Shown here: piece after piece, positions 1 through 12,955 of the stretch | Position numbering within the stretch: position 1 is the stretch's first letter | Layout: each line of letters starts with the position of its first letter | NCBI GenBank assembly: GCA_028564705.1 | Contig: JAPXFQ010001768.1 | Span: 682,001-746,000, forward strand | DNA from: Apricaphanius iberus | Lineage: Eukaryota > Chordata > Actinopteri > Cyprinodontiformes > Aphaniidae | Length of the DNA stretch: 64,000 nucleotides | Direction of reading: 5' to 3' | The notes under the pieces: model-generated | The model's database searches: none | Seen by the model: only the letters and a program-made list of their open reading frames with translations | What the model was told of the DNA's origin: nothing | Position numbers and translations under genes: made by a program

Positions 1-304
1 CAGTTGGAGTTTAGCACGGGACACTGCATGATAGGCCCCGCTTATCGTGGTGTAGCAGTGATCCAGTGTCCTCTCCTCTCTGGTCGGGCATTTAATACAC
101 TGTTTATATTTTGGAAGTTCTCTCTCGGATTGGCTTTCTTAAAGTCCCCAAGAGCAATAATGAGAGAGTCCGAGATGTCCGCCCATGTGCAGTATCTGCT
201 CCGCGATGGCGCACTGAGCTGCCCGCATAGTCCGAAGTCCACGTCTCCTCAGACGCAAAAGTGCGCCAGCTCGCCTTTCTTATCAGACCTTTTAATTCTA
301 TTAT

Positions 305-1020
305 ATATAATTCTGAGATAGATGTGGAACAAAGCATTGCCATAGTTCATTTCAACAGCAGAAGTTTATACGCAAATCTTTTCAAACAGAAGAATATTTA
401 GAGACAATTTAGGAGATCCTTTAATGTGATGCTATATTGGAGACCTGGATGACCCTGAAAAAGGTGATGAATTTGAACTAAAATGATATGAATTTCTGAA
501 TTTACATTGGATACAAAGAACTATTCCAATACCATGTGTGAATGGCTCTTTTTCCTCTGAAATGTGATCAACTAGGGTAACATCACACTCTGCTATTATA
601 ATTGACAGTATATGTACAAACATCACAGATAATCAAATAAAAAGTGGGCTATTAATTAATATGTATGATCATCTGCCAGTTTTTTTAGCATACAAGAACA
701 ACAAAAATAATAATATAGATAAGAGTAAGACCATCTAAAAAATAAATTGAACAAACAAGACATTAGATATCTTCAAAAATGAATCATTACAACAAAACTG
801 GAATACATTAAATAAAGAACATGACAGAATATATTCATAAATGTTTTCTTAAAAAAACAACTACCTGGTGATAAAAGTCAGGATAACAGGAAACTAAAGT
901 ACTAAGGAAAACAGTGGATGACAAAAGGACTACAATATGCCTGTAAAAAAAGAACACCTCATATTATGAAGTTTAAAAAAAAGAACCATGGTAACTGAAA
1001 ATAATACAATAAATAAATAA
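305..1020 (+). pseudogene. Decayed LINE fragment, AP-endonuclease region
   Basis: Translated in mixed frames, this stretch shows remnants of the endonuclease domain of a non-LTR retrotransposon. An ETWM-like motif lies near 440 (family form: ETWL), a GLLIN...DHLPVFLAYK-like motif near 640-700 (family form: SDHLPV) and a WMTKGLQYACKK-like segment near 915-950, typical of the linker after the endonuclease. Stops and frameshifts are frequent, so it is not functional. A related fragment lies at 43935-44205, and a reverse-transcriptase remnant of similar character at 9660-10420. Clade not resolved. Confidence 0.6.
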
Positions 1021-1620
1021 ATAATAATATGATAAATATATTGAGAACTTCTTTGCTATGTTCATTTTGTGTAGGTTTCTATTAGATCTGAAGCTTCTTA
1101 CAATTATAAATACTATAATACTATAATACTAAACTATTAATATATTGAGAACTTGTAAAGGTTAATGCTATATAAATAACTTAATTAATTTATAGCATAA
1201 ATATCGCATAAAAATGAAAGAAGTATTTGGAGTGTATTAAACAGTATAATCAAAACAAGGATGAGCAACAACTTTCCACTATATTTATTGAAAATGATAA
1301 CTGCATAAACAAGATAAAGAAGTAATAAATGGTTTCAATACATTCTTTATATCTATAGGACCAAAACCGGCTGAAGCAATAAAGGTCAGTGGACAAATAA
1401 ACGGAAATGCTGGACAGGGGTGCTTCAACACCTCCAAAATGAATAAAAGCACCCCTAAAGATTTCTAAAGATTTACTTTTTTCCACAGTTCATGCTGTTT
1501 ATGTGAGACATTACTGAAATATGAAATACTATTCAGCACTTCGTTGAGATGTAATATTTTAACAACTAGTATAGATCCTTCCCTCCCAGCCCAAAAATGG
1601 TTTATTCCAGCCTCACTCTC
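1021..1620. other. AT-rich stretch, no gene recognised
   Basis: Short direct repeats around 1035-1170 (tatattgagaactt occurs twice) and no coding signal. It may be the 3' part of the preceding LINE remnant. Confidence 0.4.
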
Positions 1621-1625
1621 TCCAA

Positions 1626-2660
1626 CTTTTTTATTTATTTATTTATTTTTATTCAGAACTTGAACAACACAACAATACAATACAGACTCTCGTAAAGGAC
1701 GTAGAAACATAGAGAAAGAACCGCTAGGGGGCGATAACACATTTAACAAAGTCATAAATCAGTGTAAATCAACAAGGCGGGAATAATACAAATATTCAGA
1801 AGAGTAGGTTATCCTTAATCCGCATTGAGATGATTCCATTTTTTATACTACTAACAGAAGCAAAGTATTGCTTAAACTCATTAAGTAAACATTGAAAGGA
1901 GGGTTTATCATTTCTCCATTGGCTGCAATGTATGTGGTATTTAACAAATAAAACAACAATATTAATGAGATCTGAAAGGGTAGAGTTCAAGTTATTGGCA
2001 TATAATAGAACATATCTTAAATAAAACAGAGGGATATGAAGTTTGAGATTAAGCCAGTCTTTGAAGTCCATCCATAACCGTTGCGAGTGTTGGCAGGAAA
2101 GAAAAAGACGTTCTAAAGATTCATCATAATCTTCACAGAAGCTACAAATTTAAATCTTATTCCAGGAACTATATATATTCCATTGATAATCTTGAAATGA
2201 GTTTCCTTTACTTTGGGATTAACAGGCCATTTGATATATTTGGAGAAGGTATTTTCCTTACAGTCTCACATTCAGAAATTGTCTGTTTCTTAAAAGTGTT
2301 CCTGTTATACTCGTGGTAGATCTTTTCCTTCATGGCATTATTAATCATCTTGTTATTACATTTGGGATCAAGTAGGTTACAGTTATTCACTAATAAACTC
2401 GGTAACAAAATCTTTACCTTGGATTATGTATTGATATTCTTGATCAACTGTATTAATGCCAAGGGGATTGCCTTGCATATTTAAAAAAAATATTTGTAAC
2501 AATAATTAAGGTCGAATTTAGTATTGAAGGACTTCAAGTCTATTAAATTACCTTGACAATCAACAAGATCATTAACAAATAAAACACCTTTGTCAAACCA
2601 CACCTTATTGAAAATCATTTTCTTGCCAACTAATATTGACCTATTATTCCGTAAAATTGA
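1626..2660 (-). pseudogene. 5'-truncated L1-type LINE, ORF2 3' end
   Basis: On the minus strand the translation resembles the C-terminal part of fish L1-type ORF2: a segment with WFDKGVLFVNDLVDCQG (about 2560-2625), then a Cys/His-containing segment with ERLFLSCQHSQRLWMD-like residues near 2065-2130 and a hydrophobic C-terminus to about 1800. The 3' end is marked by an (aaat)n-like tail at 1626-1655. Several frame breaks separate the pieces. Upstream of about 2660 the similarity stops abruptly, as expected for 5' truncation on insertion. Confidence 0.6.
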
Positions 2661-2664
2661 TAAG

Positions 2665-3930
2665 AACCTGCAGAAAAGCGCCTTCTCACTCCGCCATCTT
2701 TCCGGGACATGCACTCTCCCCAACTCTGACTAGCTCCAGCGCTCTTACTGCCAGAGCAATGGTGGCAGAGACGCTTTGGAGCGGTGGTGTGAGTACTTGG
2801 CTTAACACAGGACATGCTAGCTGCGTTTAACCATCAGTAACTCTTTATATAGTTAGGTAGGAGTAGGACCATGTCACTTTTTAGCTGAAAAACATAACTC
2901 TCCCAGGTAACCTGCAGTGTTTAAAACACGTTTTCTGACAATGTTTGCTACCCTACAATCCGTCCTACTCTATAGGAAAATCAGCAACATTTTGACTGTC
3001 CTGTTGCTCCAATTGAAATTTATATAGTCTATCTTAAATCTAAAAACTTAAATTGCCAATGCCAACCGTTTTACCACTGTCCTCTTTGAAATGGAACGAG
3101 AGAAGCTGGTTATTTTGTTATGTGCCAAATATTAAACCTAAGGTGGCTAACTGACTGGATGCCCATTAACTTTATAACTCATATTGTGTGTATGTGTGTG
3201 TATTTTGCACACACAGAGACAGCCAGATTCATAATGGATATAAGGAAGTTTTTTCAAAAAAGGAGGGACATTCAGGTAAAAGTGGAAGATCATTATCTGT
3301 CAATCGAGAATAATGTTGGATCAGTGTTTCAATATTCATATTTTTTTTTAGATGTACACGTGGTTTGGTTATTTGCCTTTTGCTTGAAAGTACACTGAGA
3401 GAATAGGTTTTTTATTAGTGATCTTAATAGTATTTTTTTTATATTAATGTAATTTCTTTATCTAATTGAATACAATCTATTTGTGCATGATTGTCAGTCC
3501 AAAGAGGGAGAGAGCAAAGACCAGACCGTGAGGAGAAAGTGCAAGGTCAGGAAGAAGCAGGTAATAAAACAAACAGGGTATAATCAGTTACAGCCAAAAC
3601 AGAAACTGTTAATCTGACAAAGAAAAATATTCTAATTTTACTCATACAATCTGGAAGTTGTGTTCTCTCTATATGAAAGCTGCTATACAGAATCTGCTAA
3701 ACAAACTTGAAGTAGTTTTTGACCGTCTTTAACAATATTGCAACATAACATTATCATTAATTGGGCAGAATAAAATTAATGATATATTTTTATGTGGTTC
3801 AGCCACAACTCTACTAAAACCTCAGCCAAAATTAGGTAGGTCAAATTTTGGACCATTTAGTCTGTATGACTGCCGCAGTATGTGCACCATATTTGCACAC
3901 TATCAGAAAGTGCCAAACAGTGTCCTGGTG
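2665..3930. other. No gene recognised
   Basis: AT-rich sequence with a short GT-rich patch near 3185-3205. Open frames here are short and show no domain. Nothing else supportable. Confidence 0.4.
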
Positions 3931-3934
3931 GAGA

Positions 3935-4140
3935 AGAATAAAGTATTTTATTGTCATATGTACAAATGTACAATGAAATTCTTTCTTAAGTCGCCTGTTT
4001 TTGTGGCACCTTAGGCAGTGTGTGAGGTGTCTTGCCCAAGGACACAACAGCATGTAGCAAGCAGAGGCAGGAATATCAAACCCACAATCTTCGGGTTAGG
4101 GGCTGACAACTCTACTACTGAGTCACTGCCACCCACAAGT
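3935..4140 (-). repeat. tRNA-derived SINE
   Basis: Read on the minus strand it starts with a tRNA-like head: GTGACTCAGTAGTAGAG as A box near 4110-4130, and a GGTTTGATATTCC-like B box near 4070. It continues with the 'gtgtccttgggcaagacacc' type body common in fish SINEs and ends in a tail containing ttgtacatttgtacatatgac near 3955-3975. The head is SINE promoter sequence, not a functional tRNA gene. Confidence 0.6.
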
Positions 4141-4269
4141 GAGGGAGGAGCTGTAAAGAGAAGCAGAGTGCTCAGTTTTTATATACTAGGAATGTTTTAA
4201 GCTAATTTGTTTCACTGTTTCTGTACAGCAGCTTTAAATGTTTTCTAAAAGCACATACACTTACCTTAT

Positions 4270-4672
4270 CAGTGTTTCTCAAACTATTTACAGTGTGTAT
4301 CACCTGAGAAAAAGGTTAGGCTCTCCCAAGTACCTCTATGAAAACATGAAACCCATAAATCTTACAAGACAAAATTTCAATCTGTTCTTAAAATGAAAAG
4401 TTACACTAAAAAGTAAGCGCATTAAGTTAGAGCGAGCATCCTAAGAACATGAAAATATGGCAGGATGAAATTGAAACAAGAAGAAAGGGGAAGACAATGC
4501 TTAGTATATTCAGAATATGAATTTAGTATGCTTTAGGTTTTTTAATTCAAAGTTGTATACTTCATGATTGAATTGTACATGTTTGAAGTATTTCTATTTT
4601 CAAAAAAATATTTATAACTTTCCTTCAAGTACCACAAGGGGGAGCTCATGTACCACAGTTTGAGAATCATGA
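4270..4672. mobile_element. Short non-autonomous hAT-type element
   Basis: The left end reads cagtgtttctcaaact and the right end agtttgagaatcatg, imperfect terminal inverted repeats of the form found in many vertebrate hAT elements. The flanks taccttat (4262-4269) and gatcttat (4671-4678) match at 6 of 8 positions and may be a worn 8-bp target duplication. No coding capacity. Confidence 0.55.
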
Positions 4673-4794
4673 TCTTATATCATTAGACTTCATTCTGAAA
4701 TCTAAACAGGACACCTTCATTACATTTTCCTAATTATCTATATGATTTACTGCTTGGTTAATTTCATTACACAAGGAGGTGAAAAACAGGGAGA

Positions 4795-6935
4795 GACTCT
4801 GAGAAAGCAGACCAGGGAACAAGATGAGGAGAGACAGAAAGAACCAACCAGGGAAGAGAACAGAAAGAACCAACCAGGGAAGAGAGACAGAAAGAACCAA
4901 CCAGGGAAGAGAGTCAGAAAGAACCAACCAGGGAAGAGAGAAAGAAAGAACCAACCAGGGAAGAGAGACAGAAAGAACCAACCAGGGAAGAGAGACAGAA
5001 ATAACCAATCAGGGAAGAGAGACAGAAAGAACCAACCAGGGAACAAGATGAGGAGAGACAGAAAGAACCAATCAGGGAAGAGAGACAGAAAGAACCAACC
5101 AGGGAACAAGATGAGGAGAGACAGAAATAACCAATCAGGGAAGACAGACAGAAAGAACCAACCAGGGAACAAGATGAGGAGAGACAGAAATAACCAATCA
5201 GGGAAGAGAGACAGAAAGAACCAACCAGGGAAGAGAGAAAGAAAGAACCAACCAGGGAAGAGAGAAAGAAAGAACCAACCAGGGAAGAGAGAAAGAAAGA
5301 ACCAATCAGGGAAGAGAGACAGAAAGAACCAACCAGGGAACAAGATGAGGAGAGACAGAAAGAACCAATCAGGGAAGAGAGACAGAAAGAACCAACCAGG
5401 GAACAAGATGAGGAGAGACAGAAATAACCAATCAGGGAAGAGAGACAGAAAGAACCAACCAGGGAAGAGAGACAGAAAGAACCAACCAGGGAAGAGAGAC
5501 AGAAAGAACCAACCAGGGAAGAGAGAAAGAAAGAACCAACCAGGGAAGAGAGGCAGAAAAAAAACAATCAGGGAACAAGATGAGGAGAGACAGAAATAAC
5601 CAATCAGGGAAGAGAGACAGAAAGAACTAACCAGGGAACAAGATGAGGAGAGACAGAAATAACCAATCAGGGAAGACAGACAGAAAGAACCAACCAGGGA
5701 ACAAGATGAGGAGAGACAGAAATAACCAATCAGGGAAGAGAGACAGAAAGAACCAACCAGGGAACAAGATGAGGAGAGACAGAAAGAACCAATCAGGGAA
5801 GAGAGACAGAAAGAACCAACCAGGGAAGAGAGACAGAAATAACCAATCAGGGAAGAGAGACAGAAAGAACCAACCAGGGAAGAGAGAAAGAAAGAACCAA
5901 CCAGGGAAGAGAGACAGAAAGAACCAATCAGGGAAGAGAGACAGAAAGAACCAACCAGGGAAAAGAGAGAGAGACAGAAAGAACCAATCAGGGAAGAGAG
6001 ACAGAAAGAACCAACCAGGGAACAAGATGAGGAGAGACAGAAAGAACCAACCAGGGAACAAGAGAGAAGAACAGAAAGAACCAATCAGGGAAGAGAGACA
6101 GAAAGAACCAACCAGGGAACAAGATGAGGAGAGACAGAAATAACCAATCAGGGAAGAGAGACAGAAAGAACCAACCAGGGAAGAGAGACAGAAAGAACCA
6201 ACCAGGGAAGAGAGACAGAAAGAACCAACCAGGGAAGAGAGAAAGAAAGAACCAACCAGGGAAGAGAGAAAGAAAGAACCAACCAGGGAAGAGAGAAAGA
6301 AAGAACCAACCAGGGAAGAAGAAAGAAGAACAGAAAGGGAAGAGAGACAGAAAGAACCAACCAGGGAACAAGATGAGGAGAGACAGAAAGAACCAATCAG
6401 GGAAGAGAGACAGAAAGAACCAACCAGGGAACAAGATGAGGAGAGACAGAAATAACCAATCAGGGAAGAGAGACAGAAAGAACTAACCAGGGAACAAGAT
6501 GAGGAGAGACAGAAATAACCAATCAGGGAAGAGAGACAGAAAGAACCAACCAGGGAACAAGATGAGGAGAGACAGAAAGAACCAATCAGGGAAGAGAGAC
6601 AGAAAGAACCAACCAGGGAACAAGATGAGGAGAGACAGAAAGAACCAATCAGGGAAAGAGACAGAAGAACAACCAGGGAACAAGATGAGGAGAGACAGAA
6701 AGAACCAATCAGGGAAGAGAGACAGAAAGAACCAACCAGGGAACAAGATGAGGAGAGACAGAAATAACCAATCAGGGAAGAGAGACAGAAAGAACCAACC
6801 AGGGAAGAGAGGCAGAAAAAAACAATCAGGGAAGAGAGACAGAAAGAACCAACCAGGGAAGAGAGACAGAAAGAACCAACCAGGGAAGAGAGACAGAAAG
6901 AACCAACCAGGGAACAAGATGAAGAGAGGCAGACA
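4795..6935 (+). repeat. 2.1-kb minisatellite of 27- and 36-bp units
   Basis: Tandem array built from a 27-bp unit (about agggaagagagacagaaaga + accaacc) and a 36-bp variant that carries caagatgagg. I count about 20 of the 36-bp form and estimate about 70 units in all. A common higher-order pattern is one 36-bp plus one 27-bp unit (63 bp). Purines dominate the plus strand. Both unit lengths are multiples of three, so several frames on both strands stay open for long stretches: KRDRKNQPG and EERQKEPTR on plus, LVGSFCLSS on minus. The frames are a consequence of periodicity. The array lies directly upstream of a hAT transposase remnant, and one of its frames runs into that remnant. Confidence 0.95.
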
Positions 6936-6939
6936 GGGC

Positions 6940-9007
6940 AGAGTTCTAGTCAGCAATCCAAAGGTGTTCAAGATATGGTTGTTGATTTAGGGGATAAGAC
7001 TACTAGTCCTACACAGTTAAAACTGTCCCAGTAGCCTCTCACTCAGTTTGGCACACAAAAAAGATCCTTCCAAGAAAACTGGTTCAAAAGCATTGAATGG
7101 TTAGAATATTCTTCCGCTTGTCAAGTATTTGCAAAAGTCTTAGGTATGACATATTAGTGAATGATGGAGTCAGTAATTGGCAAAAGGCACTGAGCAAGTT
7201 TCAAAAACATGAAGCCACTCAGTCACACAAGGACAGTGTAGTTTGTTGGAAGAGCTACAAAGCAAGTCTGTCACAAGGCAATATTGTGGAACAGATAGAG
7301 GCAGCAAGTGCTGCTGAAGTAAGTGAAAGAAGGGAGTACCTTGATGGTATTGCGGCAGTGACCTGCTTTTTGGGGAAGCAAGGAATATCATTTAGAGGTC
7401 ATGATGACACAGAAGAAAGTGACAATAAAGGGAATTTCCCCGAGTGAAAAAAAACTTTTGAAAAAGTTTGATCCATTCTTGCAGAGGTACACACCCCCAT
7501 CAAACACAACATACATCTCTTGTAGTAGTCAGAATGAGATGATTGAATGTTCTTCACAAGAGGTAACTGCAGCTATTGTTCTTGAGATGAGGGAATCACA
7601 GATCTATGCCATTATGGCTGATGAGGCCAGAGATGGAAAGACAGAACAGTTGGCCCTCTGTGTGAGGTATGAGTCTGTGGAAGGTGTATTTAAAGAGAGA
7701 TTCCTAGCCCTGACAGAAATGCCAAATGTTGATCCTGCCTCAATAAATGCTGTTATTGAGAATCAGCTGCAAGAAAACGGAAATTGAACAGTTGAAATAT
7801 GTGGCACAGACCTATGATGGAGCAGCTGTCATGAGTGGAACAGTTGGGGGTGTGCAAGACCATTTCCAAAAGAAGCACCCAGAGGCCATATATGTTCATT
7901 GCTATTCACATGAGTTAAATCTCATCCTATGTCACACATGCAGAGCTGTTTCTGAAACTATGGACTTCTTTAACATGCTTGAAAGTCTCCATTCCTTCTT
8001 TAGTGCTTCTCTTGTAAACCATCATTAGTTGGACACTCAGAAGAAATTAGGATTGGAGCAAAGTTAAGTTGTGCATGTGTCAAACACGCTGGGCATGCCA
8101 AGTCCGTTCAGTAACGGCTGTGCTTTACAACTTCCCTGCCATAATTGAGTGCCTCTCCGCTATCAACACACCTATTGCGGTGGGATTAAAGGTAAACTCT
8201 GTAAATTCTCCTCAGTGTATTCGCTGATCGTTTTCAAGGATCTACTGTCTGTAACTGCATGTTTACACAGATACCTACAGAAGGAGACCATAGATAACGT
8301 GGCCCAGACACAGACATACAAAGATGCGGTGGTTGAGACTCTGAAGCAGAAGTGCAGTGATGCCATTGCTACTGATATTCATACAAGGACAAAGGCTTTG
8401 TGTGAGGCAAACCAGATAGCTGTTTTGGAGCAGTCTTCTGGACAGAGATAGAAACGAAAGAAAATGGATGGATTTGTTGTTGAGTCAATCTGTGGGGCAG
8501 GCAGTGAAGTCTGTGGCTCTTCTGAGTCAGAAGAGCTTAAAAGGAAATTGTTGCTTCCTTGTCTGGACAGAATGATATCTGAGATTGAGAAGCGTTGAAA
8601 CCACTTCTTGTCTGAGCCTCATCTGTCAGCCCTGGCACTGCATTATCATACTGAACTTCAGTTAGAGGAAGTTGCAGTTGCCAGAAAGTTTTTGAAGCTT
8701 CAGAGTGAGGCTGGTGCCATTCCAGATATGTTAACATTATACAAACTTCCGGATAAACAGATCTTCCCCAACACTGAAAACTGTTGTTCAGGTGGCCCTA
8801 ACAATCCCAGTTAGCAGCTGTAGCTGTGAGAGATCTTCCAGTGTCTTGCGTCAGCTCCATACCTGGCTGAGAAGGACCATGGGTCAAAGCAGACTCCAGC
8901 ACCTGGCTGTGATGTCAGTTGAGAAAGAGATGCTTGAGAGAGTTGCCCACCAAAAAGGCATAGACAGATTTGCCAGCCTCAGGGTGAAGCGACATAGGTT
9001 AAAATAA
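6940..9007 (+). pseudogene. ZMYM1-like hAT transposase, decayed
   Basis: Successive frames give the parts of a hAT transposase in the right order. First comes an N-terminal DLGDKTTSPTQLKL segment (about 6985-7030) and a KRSFQENWFKSIEWLEYS segment (about 7060-7120) of the ZMYM1/TTF-finger type. Then IYAIMADEARD, holding the first catalytic Asp (about 7590-7630), and YDGAAVMSG, holding the second (about 7810-7840). The remainder includes CYSHELNLI (about 7900) and a C-terminal hAT dimerisation domain with CERSSSVLRQL and LRRTMGQSRLQHLAVMS (about 8820-8920). At least five frameshifts and a stop near 7033 disable it. Terminal inverted repeats were not found. In living genomes such proteins cut and paste their own DNA; here it is a fossil. 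Confidence 0.85.
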
Positions 9008-9009
9008 AA

Positions 9010-9655
9010 TAAAAAATCTGCAGAGCCATAGTAGTATCTGCAGTAAATATTTTTTCATACATTCCATACATTGTACCTTAGGCAAAGTTGCCTCCATCTT
9101 TGTAATTTTTTTATTAATATTTTGTACATTTGTGCATTTCACATACTGTTCTATTTTTGGGGTGTAGTTTTTATGTATCTGTATTATATTATACTTACAC
9201 ATTAAAAGTGAATCCCTGTCCAAAAAATGCACTCAGGTTACTTTTTACTCACTATTAGCATCATTCATTATTCTCCTCCAGTAATTAAAGTTAGATTATG
9301 TATTTTTTTTTTCCAATCCATTCTTCTTTTGCATTAGTGTTCTTTTGCAGCATTTAAAAAACCTTTATCAAATTTGATGCTCTTGTTACAGACTTGCTCA
9401 AAAAGTGTTTTGCTTTTCTTACACAAATGTTGGAATTAAATTGTTTAAATGTACAAAACAGTCATGTCATGTTTTGTGACGAAGACCCAGGCCCAGAGAA
9501 ACTCTTAGGATTTAATAAAGAAATTGGCAGCTCTCTGGGTGCTCAGCACCCCCAAAGCTCTGAACCTAGAATGGCCACTGATGCTGGATCATATTCAAAA
9601 AGAGCTCTATATTTTTGAGAATGGTTGAAGAAAGAGAGATTCATGTTGTTGTAAA
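9010..9655. other. No gene recognised
   Basis: AT-rich, probably the 3' untranslated part of the preceding hAT element and the start of the next LINE remnant. The open frame at 9394-9618 has no recognisable domain. Confidence 0.35.
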
Positions 9656-9659
9656 TGGA

Positions 9660-10420
9660 TGTAAGAATAAGTCTAGTAAAAACTGGATGGATATTGAAAG
9701 GACGGCAGTTACGAGTGTTATTGAACAGCTTTAATGAATATTTCTAACATGTCCTTTAAAAACTAGGTTTTTCTAAACAAACTGAAAAAAATGGCTAAAG
9801 TTGTTCCCATTTACAAATCGTGTGACAGACACAACTCTAACAATCATACACCACTATCAGTACTTTCCAGTTTCTCAAAGATATTAGGGGGGGGGGGGAA
9901 TCAATGAATTTGAAGCTTTGTTGAGAAATAAAAGTCTCTGTCAGACACTCAATAGGGATTTAGGACCAACAGATCAACTGCGCTGGCATTACTTGACTTA
10001 GAAGATAGAACTGAATTCATTGGCAGTAGGAAACATACACTTGGAGTGTTTTTAAAACTGAAAAAAAGTAATTGATACTGTAGATAATGACTTTCTGTTT
10101 AGAAAGTTGACAGTTTGTACAAATTAATTACCACAAGTCAGCACTTCTGAGTATGTTGTGGTATTCCTCAAGGATGATTTTCAGGTGCAAAAATGTTTAG
10201 AAAGTATATCAATGATATTTGAAAAGTATCAAGTCGTTTTAAATTTGTTTTATTTTGCAGATGGCACTATTATTCTTTCTTTGGGGATTGATCACTAAGA
10301 AAATAGATAAACTAAGGTTTGACAAAAACAAAATATCAATAAACCTATATAAAAAAATATGTTGTTTGGTAACAATAAAGCAAAAAGATAAGCCTTTATA
10401 ATGTTAATTTCGAAAGGGTA
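9660..10420 (+). pseudogene. Decayed LINE reverse transcriptase
   Basis: Mixed-frame translation shows MAKVVPIYKS, then a LSVLSSFSKIL segment (family: ISLLxxxSKILE) near 9855-9885, and later FADGTIILS near 10255-10280 at the place of the catalytic YADD box. The second catalytic Asp is changed to Gly. A KNMLFGNNK segment near 10355 matches the stretch after the active site. Many stops and a poly-G run at 9889-9898. Not functional. Confidence 0.65.
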
Positions 10421-11024
10421 GATGAAATCTTCTGGAAACTACACATCATTTTAGTTTGTGGTAAATTGGCTTTCTATGTAAAATGAAACTTATGTACAAC
10501 TTGAAAGCTCTCTATACATTATATTGTACATTATTTTATCCACATTTTAATCACTGTGTGGACGTAGGCTAAACTATGTAAATATGCAATATGAAATATC
10601 ACTGAATGTGAATATGTTAGGTACATTAGTTGTTTGTCTTGAATTTTCAGGTAATTTATGTTTTGCAGTTTATTTATGATTTTAATTTTTCTCAAGTTTA
10701 GTGTTGTGATGTTTTACTTCAGGATTATAGTTTGATTCTAGGTTATATCCATTATTTTTTCCACTTTCCGTCTTATCCTTAAGTATTTATACTTCCTTTC
10801 AATCAATCTTTTGTGAGTTCTCATTTTTAAATCATTTTCCTCTTATTTCTGATATACTCCACTCTTTTCCTTAGGATTGTTTCCTTAGAGTGAATCTCTT
10901 TCTTCTGTTTATTTTTCTCCTCTCTTCCCTGATTATTTGTGTTTTTATTTGAGTTTCTCTTAGGGTCATTTATTCTTATTTTCTTAGATCCCTTTAATCC
11001 TTAATTACTTCAGACTTAGTCCTT
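10421..11024. other. T-rich stretch, no gene recognised
   Basis: Long pyrimidine-rich plus strand between 10680 and 11090, without coding signal. Probably LINE 3' sequence grading into paralogous block A. Confidence 0.35.
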
Positions 11025-12955
11025 TTCTCATTTAAGATTATTTTCTCTTCTGTTTTTGCCTGTGTTTCCCTTCTGTTTCCTCGCTGCCATTTTGCTTCTC
11101 TGCCAGGCCTGGAGTGGGTAATCAGGAGAACTCGGATAATATGATGCAACGCCATAGAACTTGGAAAAAATCAGCATCAGGCAATACAAGCCCAAAATTA
11201 CTTATTGAGTTATTAGTAGTATTAATATAATGAAGAGTATGGTGTGGAACTGCTCCATATGAAAAGTGTCTTGCTAGTTGATTCAGCACTACTGCAATAA
11301 AAGTGACATGAATTAATCAGAGGCTTTGTAAAATTGGGAGATTTGCGAGAATGCTAATCATTTTAAAAAGTGATTTATTTTCAGAGGTAGTGATAAGGGG
11401 ATTCCTCTTGCCAGAATGGAAGGAAAAGGTGTGTGAACAGGCAGGCATTATTACCAATAAAACCACTTCTTTCCCCAAATGACCTGTGTGTGACCTCTTA
11501 TATATCCCTTTTTTTTAGGTAAGACAATAAATACACAATGATTAATTTTGAAATACAATGGAATGAAATTATTATAAAATAAGTGTGCATGTTTTGCGAT
11601 TAATTCAAATGTGTTTTCTTTGGCAAGTGCACTGAAGTTTTACCGAATATTCTTTTTATTGTGACACGGGTGCAGCAGATAAGTTTATGGTAAATGGAGG
11701 AAGTGTGAAAGGGAGATCATGGTCTACCCAGGGACTGATTACAGAGGCTTCAGCTCAAAATATAGATTCTGATCTTGTTAAAGTGTGTGTTGTAAAGAAT
11801 AATGTAGATGTGAACACATGCAGAAATAAATCTACCTTATGAAGCATTTAACAATTATTTTCACCGAATTGGACATTTTAAAAAAAACAAACTCTAAATT
11901 AAAATGCTTTACAGAAAAGTGTGCCCTTTTAGCTTTCACATTTAGGTTTATAATTCCATGATTTTAATAATAATAAGTTTTAATATGAGGAGAGACACTC
12001 CATGGGTGAAAATGAGCCCCATTCTTGCCCTCTTCCCAGCTTAAGCTTCTGATTACCTCCACCTGAATTAGCATTCATCTAATAAGTCCTCTGCCTTTTC
12101 TCTGTCACTCTCACTCCTCCTCAGTATATTTAAGTTAGGGATGCAACGATTCCACTTTTTTTTAACCAACACCATACTGATAATTGGATCTGAGTACTTG
12201 CCAGTACTGAGTACCAATGCCGATACTTCAACCACACAAAAAAATGTAACGCAGGGGAGGACTTGTATTTTCTCCTCTGCTTGTTTCAACAAATTATGGT
12301 GAATTAGTTTAAAAAAGGAAATATCAATACAAAAGGCCACAAAACTAATTTACTAACCCGTACTGCATTTGTCAGATGGTAAACTTATGTTAAATACATT
12401 TATCTCTTTCACAAGTTCTCTGTTGTTGGGTCCTCTCTAAAAACAACCAAACATGACAGAATATTTTTGAATACAAATAAAATAAAATAAGAACATCTTA
12501 CAATAAATGATCACTGACCTCTTGCTTCAAAAATATGCTAATTTTACCTTGCAGTTTAAAGACACCGGAGAGCACCTTTCCAAATGACTCATTGTGAAAC
12601 TGAGCTGCTGTGTGGTCAGAGACCATATTCTGGCACAGAGCAGAACAAATCTGGCCTTTGACAGGTTGTGGTTTGATGTAAATGACTTTGCTGTAGACCA
12701 GTGATGTGTGGTTAAGCTTATGAGGTCCGGTGAGGCACTGACTCTTCTGGATCGAATATATGAAACAAAACTTAGAAGCCTATATTTTACATTTTGTAGT
12801 TTTAAAAGCTTTTATTTATGCCTTAATCAACTCCATAGGGACACATCTGCAAATGCAGGAAGACTGATCTGAACACAACATTTTATAGTGAATGAAGACT
12901 AATTTGAGGCATGTGTGTTTAAATCTTACAAAAGCTCACTCTAAAAATGTTTTGG
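11025..12955. repeat. Paralogous block A, upstream part
   Basis: Collinear with 44700-48663 plus 51895-51962. Shared landmarks are a gggtaatcaggac/gaac stretch (11115 / 44960), ctccatatgaaaagtgtc (11250 / 45570), gtgacacgggtgcag (11660 / 45990), gggagatcatggtctaccca (11710 / 46040), gtgaaaatgagcccca (12007 / 46225) and acaaccaaacatgacagaata (12440 / 46490). Identity by eye is roughly 80-90% with indels. No coding region was recognised in it. It is either a low-copy segmental duplication or an unknown repeat. Confidence 0.75.
12137..12355. mobile_element. Short DNA-transposon-like insertion
   Basis: Begins agggatgcaacgattccac, followed by the 'gatactgagtacc' motif series seen in a common fish repeat. 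It is absent from the matching place in block B (about 46340-46410), which supports a later insertion here. A related start lies at 14671-14775. Confidence 0.5.

Noticed and set aside
4747..6084. 445-codon open frame on the minus strand through the minisatellite (LVGSFCLSS repeats)
   Set aside because: Both repeat units are multiples of three without stops in this frame, so it is open by periodicity. No start context, domain or continuation outside the array.
4795..6935. Possible CRISPR-like array
   Set aside because: The units are contiguous with no unique spacers, and the surroundings are eukaryotic.
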